64,000 nt of DNA, taken from Sialis fuliginosa (taxonomy: Eukaryota; Arthropoda; Insecta; Megaloptera; Sialidae). The notes under the pieces are model-generated. The model saw only the letters and a program-made list of their open reading frames with translations. It ran no database searches and had not been told where the DNA came from. The position numbers and the translations under genes were made by a program. Position 1 is the stretch's first letter. The number at the start of each line of letters is the position of its first letter. Shown here piece after piece: positions 1-12,255 of the stretch. The stretch covers positions 6,644,701-6,708,700 of the forward strand of contig OY540816.1 in NCBI GenBank assembly GCA_961205875.1, written 5' to 3'.

Positions 1-1655
1 GAAATATTTTGTTCTAGATTGATATGTCATTTTTATTTACAAATAGTTCTATAAAAAATCATCTAGAACGAAGAAATAACATGGTCTGGTGAGAGTTTAG
101 CAACTGCTATGGATGCGGCATCTAGAACGAATTTTGGATAAAAAATAAATATTAAAATAAAATTATTGATTGTTTATTTATTAGCTGTAATTAAGCAAAC
201 ATTACGCCAAATGTTGATTAAAACATTGTTCCCATGCAAAATAAAATTAGAATTATCTGAAAATGTTTAATTTAGTTAAGTGGTATTATTATACCACCAT
301 AGTTTAATAAGACCTAATGTTAATTTTTTTAAGATGTCTTAAAAATGAAAAAAATCATTTAAGAAATGTTGATTTTCGTTTTTCTTTATATTAATAATAA
401 AGCGAAGTTTATCATTAACATAACCTTTTTAATATAAATTACTTATTACCCGAATTAAAGCATTTTTTATTAAGGTGGACCTTATTAGCCTCCATACGTA
501 ACACTTTACTTCAACATATATACAAGGATATACAAATAATTTGATTGTATTATACAAGTAGCTGTGGGTATTCAAAATGTTTGCAAACTGGATATATTTT
601 TGGTAAATACATTTAAGGATGTATGGCAGGTATCTAATTTCAACGAGAAATAGTTGAAATTTGGAGAAGTTACTCCTTTATAAATCTTAAGTACCCACAC
701 AAAATTTCAAAAGGTTTTACAACATAGTTTCAAAGTTATTATTTTTATAAATTAACATGGGCTCTTATGAATGGTAGAATGGTGTATTAACGGTTAAATT
801 GCAAAAAACACATGGTTCAAGCATCGATAAAAATCTGAAATTTTCACAACACGTCACTTACAAATTTAGCAACAAGTTTCATAAAAAAATTATACACATA
901 CAGAACTAAAATGTGAGAAAAATAATAATTATTGGTGAAAAATATTAAAAAAAAATGGCGTACTGAAATGTAATGATTTGTTTTTATTACATATTTTTTC
1001 ATATATGTAAGCATATGAAGTACTAATATTGTTATTTTCATTACATTTGTATGTCCCAAATATGTTCTAAATAGTGTTATTTAAAAATATTTTAATTTAT
1101 GTTATTTATGACAATAAAATAATTATTTTGTTTTTATATCTGACAGATGAATTCAGAATAAAATATTTTTTCGTATTATCAACACAAATATTAATTGTAT
1201 GGCTAAAATTCTAAAATAACAGTCAATAATGGGAAATAAGGTTTTAAACAAAAGTATTTTTATAGTTTATGTAGTGTATAAACCAATTTGACTTTCTTAT
1301 AAGCATTTAAAGTGAATATATCATAATTTGATTTTGATCGTTCATTGCATCTAGATTTACATTATTTTTTACTCAGACTGTAGAGAAAGTTTGCAAATAT
1401 ATTTCCTGATGGTACGAGCAAAGCCGGTACATCAAAGAAATTCGTTTTTCGTGCATTGTTTGTCTACTGTTGCTTGCGAATGTTTGTTCAATGCAGACAT
1501 GTTTACCATGTAATTGCCAACATTTGCAAACGTTCGCGTTGGTTGAAATCGGTTTATTGTGGATACCCACCACAAAAAAATACACCAAGAAAGTTGACGT
1601 TATTTTGAAAATTGTGAAATATTAAACAATATACTTTGAGTTGTAAATTGGAATT
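1..1655. other. unassigned AT-rich DNA
   Basis: I see no gene and no complete repeat here. The motif TCTAGAACGAA occurs at about 62 and again at about 121, and its inverted form lies near 10-19. The TTCTAGAA core resembles a heat-shock element, but three scattered copies in AT-rich DNA do not make a promoter. The short minus-strand reading frames at 844-1059 and 1373-1588 have no recognisable domain. Confidence 0.5.
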
Positions 1656-1663
1656 GTTTCTAG

Positions 1664-2238
1664 CAGGGACCTAACCTGAATCCGAATCCGAACGCGAAAC
1701 CAGAAAGTTTATTTTTATATATTTTTCATTTAACCGAAAACCATATATTTTTAAAAAGTCCAATAAATTATTTAAAAATGTTTTATTATTTTCTCCAATG
1801 ATTTTTACAAAAGATTATAAAATGTGCACGCTAGAAATCTGTTTGAATTTATGGTATGATGTGACTTATCAAGTCCACTACTAAAATTTCCAAATTTTTT
1901 ATTCATTTTTTAAATTCTATAACTGAATTACATTTCAATTTGTAAAAAATATCTTAACAGTAGAATTTCAATCTTTAAAATGTAATTTTATTTTTGCCTT
2001 TATTTTCTAGCAATATTTTAAAGACGATTAAAGTTTTTTCTTCTTCAGAAAATGTTTTATTTGTTAATTATAATTTTTTTTCGAACAAAATCATTTTCTT
2101 TCAATTACAAACTTGAACTCGAAACTGAATCTGAACTTAAAAAAAAAAAACGGTTTTTGAACCTAAACAGTTTGCACCATACTGAACCCAAACCCGAACC
2201 AAACACGAACTAAAAATAAATTCCAGTTCAAATCCCTG
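1664..2238 (-). mobile_element. hAT-type non-autonomous element, family G copy 1
   Basis: The element begins CAGGGACCTAACCTGAA and ends TTCAAATCCCTG, which are inverted versions of each other. It is flanked by GTTTCTAG (1656-1663) and ATTTCTAG (2239-2246), a 7-of-8 match. An 8-bp duplication and CAGGG ends are the hAT signature. The ends contain repeated GAACC/CCGAA motifs, probably subterminal transposase-binding sites by analogy with other hATs. No transposase is visible. It runs in reverse relative to the copy at 34,389-35,063. Confidence 0.75.
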
Positions 2239-2420
2239 ATTTCTAGAACATTTTCTTTCAATAAAGTAACTAAACGAATACAAAAAATTATCTTTTTAGT
2301 GTGCATCGCATTTTTTCTAAAAACACATCCGTGATATAAAGTAGGTTCTTATGTTTTTAAAACTTTGACGGATGATAAAAAAGTTTCAAATACATGTTAA
2401 ATTGTATAATATATGTATAT

Positions 2421-3943
2421 ACGGTTCTGGCACCAGTTATGGCCGCTATAAGAGCAAAGTTTACTGTTTTTGTTATTGACGAGCTTCTTTTTTGTAATTC
2501 TCATGAACTCATATTACTAATAAAACAAATAACTTTTTATTTAATCAATTTAATTACCAAAGTCCGCAAATATAGTTTGTTTTTTACACTATAGCTTTTT
2601 ATTTTGTTTATATTTTTTTCTCCAGTAATGAATAAAGTAAAACCAGTAATGAGCACGCAGTGATGGACACTTGCTAATGATTACAAAATGATAAATACTA
2701 CGACACAAAATATATAAAAGAAATAATCGTCAAATTTGAAACAATGTAAAGTAGTTGCTATGATAATATAATAATTAATAAATAAAAAATACTAATAATT
2801 AGTTGAAATGTCCACCATTTTGACAACTATTGGCCGATTGTCATCAAATTACGCTGTAAGATAGTTAAATGTATATAGATTAATATTCAGAAATGGTGGT
2901 AGTAATCAAATATCAACAAATATTTCTAATTCAGTACATTTAATTAAAAATATCTGCCTTAGGAACCACGGGACTTTCTTATACCTAACCTAACCTAACA
3001 GTGAATTGTATACGTGATTCTTTGTTTATTAAAACATTTCTTACAAACTAACAAGAAAGAACAAAATGAATAATTTTATATTTATATAACAAGTGATTTT
3101 TTTAAACGTAATAACTGAAAACGGATGTTTACTCTTGTAAATTTTTGGATTTTTAAATTATTTTTGAAATAAGAAAAAAATGTTTTAGATAAAAAATGTC
3201 GAGTATGTTATTACCTATAATTTATTCCCCATACATTTTTTTCCAACATTTATGATTTAGCCAGAAAGAATTTTTTTATGTAATTATTTAGACTCACCTA
3301 CACAGTTCACTCTCAGTATTACGTATAAGAAAGTCCCATGTTACCTACGGCAAATACACACACTGTTCAATCTCTGTAATACGTATAAGAAAGTCCCATG
3401 ACACCCATAGCAGATATTTCTCCTCTGTTATGAACCATTTGAATTATAATAAAAATTTTTATTTTCAAAAATTCGTTTTTCCGAAAAAATGAATAGAACA
3501 TAAATTATAGATATAGATATTACCTACATTTTTTAACTTGACCATTTTTCTCTATTTCGCACTGTTTCAGAGTAATTCGAAAAATTAAAAAATCGACGTA
3601 GGTAAACATCCGTATCCGGTTGAAAGATCGTTTTCAAAAATAAGACGTTTTCTTTCCAGCCAAAAATTAATCTTAAATATAAAATATCACCCTTCTACGA
3701 TTTGTCGTATTTGAGTTACAACGCTTACAGACAGACAGACAGACAGACGGACACACAGACATCATGGCGAAAATAGTCAGAATGGATTCAGGGTAGGTCA
3801 AAATAGATAATTTCGTCAAAATCCGGAGTTCGAAAAAAATCGGCTTCACTATACTTACTTATACTAATGTATATTTCATATACATGGTATAAGAATGTAA
3901 AATAGCCATTATTGGGGTCATATCCAAGACTGATGCCAGTACC
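2421..3943 (+). mobile_element. family A TIR element copy 1, split by B1
   Basis: The left part (to 2950) begins with the GGCACCAGTTATGGCCGCTA segment common to the family, and the right part (3901-3943) ends GATGCCAGTACCTT. Full-length relatives without the insert show that the two pieces were once continuous. The family ends are about 16-bp inverted repeats (AGGTAAAGGCACCAGT-like) next to TA, which suggests the IS630/Tc1/mariner group. Family A has no coding capacity; the short plus-strand frame at 2394-2594 is a by-product of the repeat and also appears in copy 2. Confidence 0.75.
2951..3900 (-). mobile_element. Helentron-like element, family B copy 1
   Basis: This copy matches 35,992-36,821 and 59,013-59,978 in reverse. 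One end is CCTTAGGAACCACGGGACTT followed by TCTTATAC; the other ends CATGGTATAAGAA, so ACTTTCTTATAC is inverted near both termini. A CAGA/CGGA microsatellite lies at about 3728-3757. Two internal copies of TACGTATAAGAAAGTCCCAT (about 3320-3400) repeat the end motif. The run CCTAACCTAACCTAAC at 2985-2999 resembles insect telomere repeat. There is no clear TSD. The Helentron/HINE assignment is inference from architecture. Confidence 0.65.
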
Positions 3944-4349
3944 TTACATGTAAATATATAATAGAACATATTTTGGCTAAATAACAACGAATACTGTAGA
4001 TAATACTTGTTCGCTTTTCTTTCAAAATACTAAATTTAGAACACGATAGGAATACAGTTCAATATTGTAACATTTTTGTGTTTGACATTTATCAAAAAAC
4101 AAATTGACGTGAACGAAACTTTGTGTTTGTTTACTAAATGTTAAAGTAAGACTTTCAACATACCTACCTAAATACGTTAATCCAAAAATTTTATTACATC
4201 AAATATTTGTATTGAATTTTCTTCCATGATGTTCAAAAATATTTCTTCCATTTTAAACTGTTTTACAGAATTAGTTACATAAATGATTAAACAGTAATTA
4301 TAATTTATTTTCTATAATCAAAAGTGTTAGTAACATTTTAAAACAGCTA
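3944..4349. other. unassigned AT-rich spacer
   Basis: I found no gene and no repeat shared with the rest of the window between the end of A1 and the start of A2. Confidence 0.5.
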
Positions 4350-4833
4350 AGGTAAAGGCACCAGTTATGGCCGCTTTAAGAGCAAGTTTTAGTTTTTTTT
4401 GGATTAATGGGCTTGTTTTTTGTAATTCTCATGAACTCATGTTACTAATAAAACAAGTAACTCTTTATTTAATCAATTTAATTACCAAAGTCCGCAAATA
4501 TAGTTTGTTTTTTAAATTATGGCCCTTTTTTTGTTCATATTCTGTTCTCCAGTAATGGCAATGGTAAAACCAGTAATGAGCACACAATGTTGGACACTTG
4601 CTAATGAGAAGTACTACGACACAAAAGATAGAAAAGAAAGAATCGTCAAATTTGAAACAATGTAAAGCAGTTGCTTTGTAAATATAATAATAAATAAATA
4701 AATTATATTAATAATTAGTTCACCATTTTGACACCTATTGGCCGATTGTCATCAAATCACGCTGTAAGACAGCTAAATGTATATAGATTAATATTGAGAA
4801 ATGGTAGTAATCAAATATCAACACATATTTCTA

Positions 4834-6131
4834 TAGCCCAATCATTTTAGATTTTTTCACGAAAAAAACTGCCTAGTCGAAACTTTTGACGCAGTTGTGT
4901 GTCCCCGGCGGAGTAGATGATGAAATCACATTCTTGCCCATAAATTAGTTCACGGAAGTGTCCGTCATCTTGGATTTTGTGTTTTTGTCGATTTGAACGC
5001 GTATTTTGCATTTCTCGATAAAAAGGTTAGTAACGATTTTATAGAGAATTTAATTATCTACAATCTTTATAAAGTCAATATTGATGAAAAAACATTATTT
5101 ATGGCTTATAATAAGCAAAAACTGTTAAAAATTGGAAGAGTGGCGCAGTTTTTTCAACTTTTATACCATTTTTATTGAAAATAAGTGGCATATTTAAATG
5201 ACAAAGTTGTAGAGGACTCGATTCCCAACAGCTTTTGTACAAATAAGTTTTTCGTACGACGTGTAGTTGACGGTCGAGAACGCGCTCAACACAACTACGA
5301 TTTTGTATGGTTGAGCCTGAATATGGATTATTTTTCAGAAAAAAATAATAATTTGGCAACACTGTCACTGAATCAAAAAATTAACAAACGTTAATGTAGA
5401 GGTTAAAAAATGACATTGGAAGACTTAAAACATTACAGGGTGTTCCATTGAAAAAAAATTTGTTTTTGTTATAGGGCAAAAATGGAACACCCTGTATTGT
5501 TGAAAATAATATTACGACGTTGATCTTTTCAAACCAATAGTATTATGTACCAAACATTTTTTTCTATCTCCTATGGGAAGTGCGCTAAAAACCGGACACA
5601 CTATTGAACTATCGTGTATTAAACTGTATTGTGTTCAACAGCGCGATTTCCCCCATATCGCTGTGTTGAGCGCGTTCTCGACCGTCATCTATACGTTATA
5701 CGAAAAACTTGTTTGTACAAAAGCTGTTGGGAATCGAGTCCTCTACAACTTTGTCATTTAAATATGCCACTTATTTTCAATAAAAATGGTATACAAGTTG
5801 AAAAAACTGCGCCACTCTTCCAATTTTTAACAGTTTTTGCTTATTATTAGCAATAAATAATGTTTTTTCAACAATATTGACTTTATAAAGATTGTAGAGA
5901 ATTAAATTCTCTATAAAATTGTTACTAATCTTTTTATCGAGAAATGCAAAATACGCGTTCAAATCGACAAAAACACAAAATCCAAGATGACGGACACTTC
6001 CGGTAACTAATTTATGGGCAAGAATGTGATTTCATCATCTACTCTGCCGGGGACACACAACTGCGTCAAAAGTTTCGACTAGGTAGTTTTTTTACATCTT
6101 ACATCGAATTTGATCTAAAATGATCGGGCTA
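4834..6131. mobile_element. 1.3-kb foldback element with TAGCCC ends
   Basis: The element opens TAGCCCAATCATTTTAGAT and closes ATCTAAAATGATCGGGCTA. Arms of about 470 bp pair through at least 5302 on the left and 5655 on the right, leaving a loop of about 350 bp. The flanks are CTA (4831-4833) and TTA (6132-6134). The uninterrupted family A sequence has CTA here, so this is a 3-bp duplication with one later change. The reading frames on both strands (4993-5178, 5777-5962, 5099-5368, 5629-5850) mirror each other because of the palindrome and are not genes. The superfamily is uncertain; a 3-bp TSD suits PIF/Harbinger or CACTA-like enzymes. Confidence 0.8.
5436..5494. mobile_element. 59-bp CAGGGTG miniature element
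   Basis: CAGGGTGTTCCATTG at the left and AATGGAACACCCTG at the right are inverted repeats covering about half of this tiny element, and TA flanks both sides. It sits in the loop of the 4834-6131 foldback, so it was inserted after that element was formed or before the whole moved. It shares end motifs with the large CAGGGTG foldbacks elsewhere in the window. Confidence 0.75.
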
Positions 6132-6199
6132 TTAATTCAGTACATTTAATTAAAAATTTGCCATTACTGAGGTCCTTGTCAAGACTGGTGCCACTATCT

Positions 6200-6764
6200 T
6201 AATTTGATATGAGTATAAATGATTCAAGAAAAGAAAATTAAATAATCTTGTTACATTTTTATCGGCACATAAATGCAATTTTACAAAGGGCTTGTATAGC
6301 ATTTAAAGATAATTGAAATAACAATTAAACACTTATACCAAGAAAGGGTTGAAACCATACAATGGCTGACCCTTCACCAACTTGTGTAATTAAACCAAAC
6401 ACATTACATTAACAATGTGAGTATGCGATTCTCCTTTTCTTATCCCAGTGGTTCTTAAAGGATTTTTTGCTATATATCGCTTATGTATAGTTATTTTAAT
6501 TAAAATATATTGCGATTGAATTCGAGCCCAGGCAGACAACTGGCAGTTATTTTAATTAAAATATGTATTGTATGATTGAATTTACGCCTAGGCATGCAAG
6601 GTTAGGCTAGTGTTGGAGGCCCTCTAATGGCGAGGACCTGTGAGTAGAGATATTCGAACATTTAATGTGTAATACAAATTGTAATTTGTTACATTCTGTT
6701 AGAGTAGACAATTAACTAATATTTTTGTCTATGTATCATGTGAGATATATATTTTTGCGATCAG
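6200..6764. repeat. spacer with a degenerate 60-bp direct duplication
   Basis: The segment TTATTTTAATTAAAATAT followed by a GATTGAATT stretch occurs at about 6490 and again at about 6546, giving two imperfect copies of a unit near 60 bp. The rest is unassigned; no gene is visible. Confidence 0.4.
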
Positions 6765-6960
6765 AAATGGACTCTGTTATGCAGTAATGTATTAATCCAC
6801 ACATATAATTTTTGAGTTATGAAAACAGTTTCATACTTATAGAAAATAGCTCATTTATTAGAAGATGTATCTAATTAACCAACCAAATGCCGAATTACTT
6901 TTTTTTAATAACAAAATCACAATGTGTGGATTGAAACATTATTGCAAAACAGTGTCCAAA
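6765..6960. mobile_element. degenerate palindromic miniature element
   Basis: The left arm near 6765-6815 contains GGACTCTGTTATGCAGTAAT and AATCCACACAT. The right arm (6905-6962) carries the inverted forms ATGTGTGGATT and ATTGCAAAACAGTGTCC. Pairing is imperfect, so this is probably an old foldback MITE. No target-site duplication was recognised. Confidence 0.45.
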
Positions 6961-7129
6961 TATTACTGACAATGAGTATAATATTTATTATATTTAAAGG
7001 GGTCTTATTGTTAGTCTTTATTACTTTATTATGAAGTACCAACCAAAAATTTATTTAAATAATTTTGTTATAGAAAATTTTGATATTAATAATAAAATAC
7101 ATCATTATACGTTTATTTACGTACATACC

Positions 7130-7164
7130 AGGTAAAAACCGGGTAATACTGGGTCTAATGCGCT
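7130..7164 (+). mobile_element. Helitron-like 3' terminus (CCGGG hairpin family), fragment
   Basis: The segment ACCGGGTAATACTGGGTC followed by TAATGCGCTAATAT matches the better preserved end at 27,600-27,632 and the reversed end at 20,004-20,040. In those copies a CCGGG...CCCGG-type hairpin is followed by GCGCTAG|T, the form of a Helitron 3' end. Here the terminal CTAG has decayed to CTAA. The 5' extent is not clear. Confidence 0.45.
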
Positions 7165-7195
7165 AATATAATAATATAATTTATAAAAAAATATT

Positions 7196-7981
7196 TTGCT
7201 TCCTCGCAATATCGAAGATACGAGAAGCTTTGTGATCGTTTCAGATTGAGACAAAAAAAATGTTCTCCGATTTCAAAATTTTAAATTGATCTATCACGTC
7301 AAGACAAACACTTTTCGTTCCGTGTCTATCTGTCTGTCCGTCCGTGTGTCTGTCTGTCGCCTGAATCCTTGTCACACGCATAATTCATGCACCAATAAAC
7401 CGATATTATTGAAACTTAGTCGGATGGTTGGGTCTGGCTTGAGGACGGTCCCATTTTAAAATCATCAAAATCGTGTGTAAGGTGGAGGGGTGACATCCCA
7501 AAATATTTATTTTTTCAAGATATCTCAAGAACGACACATGTTACGTGAAAATTGTATAGAATATTTTTTGTAGATCATTAAATTTCCTATAATATGGGTC
7601 TACAACGTTTGTTGTAAAATATTCCCTTACAAAGATTTATCTTAATTTATTTGAAAAATTCGTGTTTTGTTTTTTTTAAATTGATATTTGCTTGGACATA
7701 TTAAATGTCATTTTGACGTTTTAAACGTCATTTTGACGTTTGCATAAATTTATATTTAGATTGAAATTGTCAAAAAACTAAAAATATATGAAAAAATATT
7801 TAGGTGCGTTTTAAAAAAAATTTCGAACTAATATTTTTTAGTAAAATTGTACTAAATTAAATGGTTAACCAATTCCAGCAATTTATGTAAACACTATCGG
7901 TTTTTATTTAAATTGTTGAATAATTAACTACCTTTGGCGAATTTAGCATGAGGAAGCACTGTGCATTTACTTGGCAGATGT
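7196..7981 (+). mobile_element. Helentron-like element, family C copy 1
   Basis: It begins TTGCTTCCTCGCAATATCG and carries the inverted motif GAGGAAGCAC near 7950, followed by the terminal stretch TTTACTTGGCAGATG. A GTCT/GTCC microsatellite lies at 7328-7360. A 20-bp unit with CATTTTGACGTTTTAAA is repeated about 2 times near 7707-7740. Six copies exist in the window. No TSD is evident. The short frame at 7948-8157 only spans the 3' end of this repeat. Confidence 0.7.
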
Positions 7982-8827
7982 TTTTTAGGATAAGTTCTGT
8001 ACAACTACTATATAGTTATATCGTAATTCTATTAAGCTCTATTTATTCAAGAGTTAAAATCCACCGACATGAAAATTCTAGATTTAGTACCGCTGCCTTA
8101 GCCCAAACAAAGATACACAAAGGACATCGTTTAAATGGTATCTACATTTATATTTAATACAATGAACAATAAACAATGCTTATTATTCAAATAATTATTT
8201 CTAGATAGTTAATTTGCATTTCTGGTTTTATTAGATGACCACTTTATGAAGGACATTAAATTTAAATAATTTAAAAAAATGAAAGAATTAAATTATCTCT
8301 ACAAATAGTATCTATCATCGACTTAATACAGAAAAATGTATTCTCATTGATTGATTAATGTCATTAGCACATACAGGAAAATTAAACATACTATACCATT
8401 TATGTAAATCGATAGCATGGTAAAAATAAATAAAATGTATTGTAATAATAATACAAGTATTGTATCGTTTTATTATAATAACTTCATAATATTTATTGTA
8501 TCTGTATCACGCAAAAGGTATCACATTCAATTTTGTGTAATAGTAAGCATTTGAAACAGGGTCGGCCGCAGTAGCGTACCGAAGGGGGTATTCATTTGGA
8601 AAATTTATACGTTAAAATAAATGGTAATTTAATGAACAAAAAAGGGTGCAGGTAAAATTTCCAAATCATTTTCCTGAGAAATAATATTTTTGTAGTTATC
8701 ATGTTATAACCTATTGTTATATTTTAATGAAGCTAAAGAATCACGCTGTACAGAAAGTAATGCGTATTTTAATTATAATGTTTTAAAGATATTTATAATC
8801 AAGACAACAAAATAAAAGTAACATCTC
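7982..8827. other. unassigned AT-rich DNA
   Basis: No gene or repeat family was recognised. A CAGGGTCGGCCGCAGTAGCG segment at 8556-8577 resembles a hAT end, but I could not find a consistent partner. Confidence 0.45.
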
Positions 8828-9206
8828 TAGGAGTGTACCGGAATTCCGACCGGAATTCACGATTATATTCCGGTTCCGGCCGGAACTTGTAAATTCCGGC
8901 CGGATTTACCGGTATTTTTAAATTTTATTACTCCTTTCTACTAAGAAATCCAATAATAATATACGTTGTATTTACTTAAAAAATCAAACATAAATATAAT
9001 AATTATGATATAACAACATTTTATTAACAAAAATTTTAATGGAAACAATCATTTCATAACACAAATGCCGTTTTTAACATTTCGTGCAGCAAAAGTATGA
9101 TTGTAATTATAACATTAATTGACCTTAAAAAAAGAAGTAAATTTTTTTATAACGATATATTAACAAAAATGTCATTATATTACGGACATTGAACTGTTTA
9201 ATTATA

Positions 9207-10325
9207 CAGGGTCATATCAGGTGGAACAAATTTGAACAATTGATCGAGAAAAATATTTCAAGAAAAAAAGTTCATAAACATGTGTCTAGAAATTCTTTGC
9301 GAGAGAGCTACAGACCTTCAAATATTTTGTCTAAAATTATTTTTTATTTAATATTTTGAGAACCCATTGTGAAACAGTTATGAAATTTTATAATCGGTTT
9401 AGTATTAAACACGTATTATTACTAAATCGATTATAAAAAGAAAGATCAAATGAAAATTTTGAAATCGTAGAACAATTTTTCTTAAAAAAATGATTACAAA
9501 GTTTTTCGTATTTTTAATATTTCAAGAAAAAAAGTTCATAAACATGTGTCCGGAAATTCTTCGCGAAAGAGCTACAGACTCTCAAATATTTTGTCTAAAA
9601 TTAAGTTTTTATTTAATATTTTGATAACCCATTGTGAAACAGTTATAAATGTTTATAATCGATTTAGTATTAAACACGTATTAATACTAAACCGATTATA
9701 AAATGAAAGATCGAGTGAAAATTTTGAAATCGTAGAACAATTTTTCTTTAAAAATGATCACAAAACTTTTCGTATTTTTGATAATAAAACAACTCATAAC
9801 AAAGATAGATACAACGCATTTTATTCATTATTGAATAAAAATCACAATTGCCATGGAAAACTAAAATATTTTTGTTAGTCGCGTCATAAGCCAAAACTAC
9901 AACAATCACTCGAGTGCAATATTAAAAAGTCAAGTAAGCTTTGGAAAAAAGAATACTTGATGTTTAATATTTTTATATTTATTAAAATTCGTTACTTATT
10001 TTGTTAATGTATAACAACAATGCTGGCTTAAGAGAGGGAGGCTGGGCGACTGCTCTGGGTTCCAGTTAGGAAGGGGCGGCGGATGGCCACATGAAGAAAA
10101 ACTGATTTTTTAGGAAATAAATTAAGTATAAAAAAACTAGATATAACTCAATGGGCCCACTGGTCGGACTGACCCCATATATCTTTGGTCTAAATAATCA
10201 TTGGTTCTCAAAATATTAAATAAAAATTAATTTGAGACAAAATCTTTGAGAGTCTGTAGCTCCCTCCTGACACATGTTAATATTATTTTTTTTCTTTATA
10301 AACTGTTCAAGTTTGTTCCACCTTA
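9207..10325 (+). mobile_element. family F element copy 1, with internal tandem duplication
   Basis: It begins CAGGGTCATATCAGGTGGAA next to TATA. A unit of about 277 bp is present twice in tandem (about 9244-9520 and 9521-9790): ATATTTCAAGAAAAAAAGTT, a GCGAGAGAGCTACAGA segment and a palindromic AATACGTGTTTAATACTAAA-like core. The body then runs through GGCTGGGCGACTGCTC (about 10,046) to TGTTCAAGTTTGTTCCACC near 10,323, the inverted form of the left end. It is non-coding. Confidence 0.6.
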
Positions 10326-10460
10326 CAAAAAAAGTCTCTCGCCACGTCTGTCTGTCTGTGTACGATTTTCTCAATAACTACTGAACTATTTAAAATAAGC
10401 CAATTTACAAGCGTTTATTTTACTATTTAAATTTTAACTACAACCGGCCCTGAATAACAC
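10326..10460 (+). mobile_element. Helitron-like 5' fragment with GTCT microsatellite
   Basis: TCTCTCGCCACGTCTGTCTG is followed by TACGATTTTCTCAATAACTA and CTGAACTATTT. The same arrangement (ATTTTCTAAATAACTACTAA) precedes the CTAGT end at 27,632, so this is probably the 5' part of that Helitron family. No matching 3' end lies downstream. Confidence 0.4.
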
Positions 10461-10830
10461 ATTTTCGATCGTTCATTTAGACAAAGCAATATCTCGTAAG
10501 AATTTTTTTTATTAAATTGTTTGAAAGACGTTTGCAGAAATTGAATACTTACTTACATTGCATCAATTACGAAATACATTGTTTTCATAAATAATTTTGG
10601 GCAGATGTAAGCTGAAGGTTCTATGTTTATAACTTGTCACGTAGGTATACCTATATCTGATTTTGTTCAAAGTACATCTGTATAATGAAAGGTTTTTAAA
10701 TATATATACAACATGCAAGAATATATGTATAAAATACATATTTTTAAATAAATAACCTTTGCAATAGTTTTTAATAAGTATGATGAAATTGTTAATGCAA
10801 TTTTGTTCTCGTTAGTTTCAGCAACAATAA

Positions 10831-11162
10831 TGTCCGGTATCATAAAGGACCTAGCAAATTTGTTAGCTAGCAAGCACTTTCAAGTGAGATATCAAACTTA
10901 TATGACAGTTCTTTTGGAGTTTGTTGATGACTTTGACAAGTTTCGCGCACGCGTTGTAGGTAAATACAAACGGTATTAAAACAGTGGTGATGTTATGAAA
11001 ATTATTTTGTACGGTCAAAGATGCCAACTGTGTTACAATTAGTTGAAGTGTCACTGCTCTAAATTCCATAACTAATCCATAGATACTAGTACAGAATTAA
11101 TACCCCATTTGAAAGTAATTGCTAGCTAGCAAATTTTGTTAGCTCCTTTATAATATCGGACA
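10831..11162. mobile_element. 332-bp TIR element with TGTCCGRTAT ends
   Basis: TGTCCGGTATCATAAAGGAC and a CTAGCAAATTTGTTAGCTAG segment at the left are mirrored on the right by TTGCTAGCTAGCAAATTTTG and CTTTATAATATCGGACA. This gives a TIR of about 54 bp. No unambiguous TSD was seen, so no superfamily is assigned. The minus-strand frames at 10,667-10,873 and 10,863-11,069 overlap the inverted repeats and show no domain. Confidence 0.7.
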
Positions 11163-11484
11163 TAAGAATATTAAATATTGCTTGAACATTGTAGATAAGA
11201 ATGAGATGTTGGTTGAAACGTCAAGTGTAACAAAAATATGACGTGGGATAAAACTCAAAAATGCAATATTCAAAAATATTACATATTGATCAACATTACA
11301 GAGTAACCCTCCATTTTCTTCGTTATATAAATATTAAAGAAATATTATTGGCACCATAACATACCACTATAGTAAAATTTGTATGCATTCATTGGCGTAA
11401 TCAAAGTATCTATCCAACTAAATGTATATGCTTGCCAATAACTGCAACATTGTTAATTATCTGAAAATAAACATTTAATTTAAA

Positions 11485-12255
11485 ACCTTGTTATGAAATT
11501 TTACAATCGGTTTAGTATTAAACACGTATTAATACTAAACCGATTATAAAAAAAAGATCAAGTGAAAATTTTGAAATCGTAAAACAATTTTTCTTTAATA
11601 AATGATCACAAAGCTTTTCGTATTTTAGATAATAAAACAACTCATAACAAAGATAGATACAACGCATTTTATTTATTATTAAATAAAAATCACAACTGCT
11701 TTGGAAAACTAAAATATTTTTGTAAAACTACAACAATCACTCGAGTGCAATATTAAAAAGTCAAGTAAGCTTTGGAAAAAAGAATACTTGATGTTTAAAA
11801 TTTTTATATTTATTAAAATTCGTTGCTTATTTTGTTAATGTATAACAGCAATGCTGGCTTTAGGGAGGGAGGCTGGGCGACTGCTCGGGGTTCCAGTTCA
11901 GAAGGGGAGGCGGATGGCCATATGGAGAAAAAATGATTAAAAAAAAAAATTAAGAACAAAAAAAACTAGAGTCCACTGGTCGGGCTGGCCCCATATATCG
12001 CTGGTCTAAAAATTATCATTGGTTGATACTGGAAATCGATAACGCGTATAATATTAAACCGGGTGTCAAATTTAAGTACTGTATCACAATGAGTTCTCAA
12101 AATATTAAATAAAAACTAATTTGAGACAAAATCTTTGAAAGTCTGTAGCATCCCCACGAAGAGTTTCTGGACACATGTTTATATGAATTTTTTTACTTGA
12201 AATTTTTTTCTTAATAGACTGTTCAAGTTTGTTCCACCGGATATGACTCTCTCTG
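11485..12255 (+). mobile_element. family F element copy 2, 5'-truncated
   Basis: The sequence from ATGAAATTTTACAATCGGTT onward matches F1 from about 9385, through GGCTGGGCGACTGCTC (11,872) to TTCCACCGGATATGACTC and the terminus CTCTCTCTG at 12,255, followed by TATA. The TATA here and the TATA before 9207 would also fit one large unit of 3,049 bp with an internal rearrangement. I cannot separate that from two overlapping copies. Confidence 0.55.

Larger units (their letters stand above)
4350..6199 (+). mobile_element. family A TIR element copy 2, split by a foldback
   Basis: The left segment 4350-4833 starts AGGTAAAGGCACCAGTTATG next to TA, and the right segment 6132-6199 ends GGTGCCACTATCT before TA. 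The missing middle is occupied by the 1.3-kb palindrome at 4834-6131. Alignment with A3 places the junction within TTTCTAATTCAG. The small frame at 4367-4555 is not a gene. Confidence 0.8.

Noticed and set aside
2985-2999. CCTAA run as a true telomere or interstitial telomere
   Set aside because: Only about three units, inside a dispersed repeat family; no subtelomeric context.
3728-3757. Tandem CAGA runs considered as CRISPR or satellite
   Set aside because: Simple microsatellite at the same place in each element copy; no spacer-repeat structure.
4993-5962. Matching protein-like frames on opposite strands (containing NAYFAFLDKK and similar)
   Set aside because: They come from the two arms of one palindromic element and contain no domain; the symmetry explains the similarity.
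8556-10453. Possible hAT with CAGGGTCGGCCGCAGT and the inverse of CAGGGCCGGTTGTAGT
   Set aside because: The flanking 8-mers do not match, and the span would overlap, not nest with, the 8828-12,871 element.
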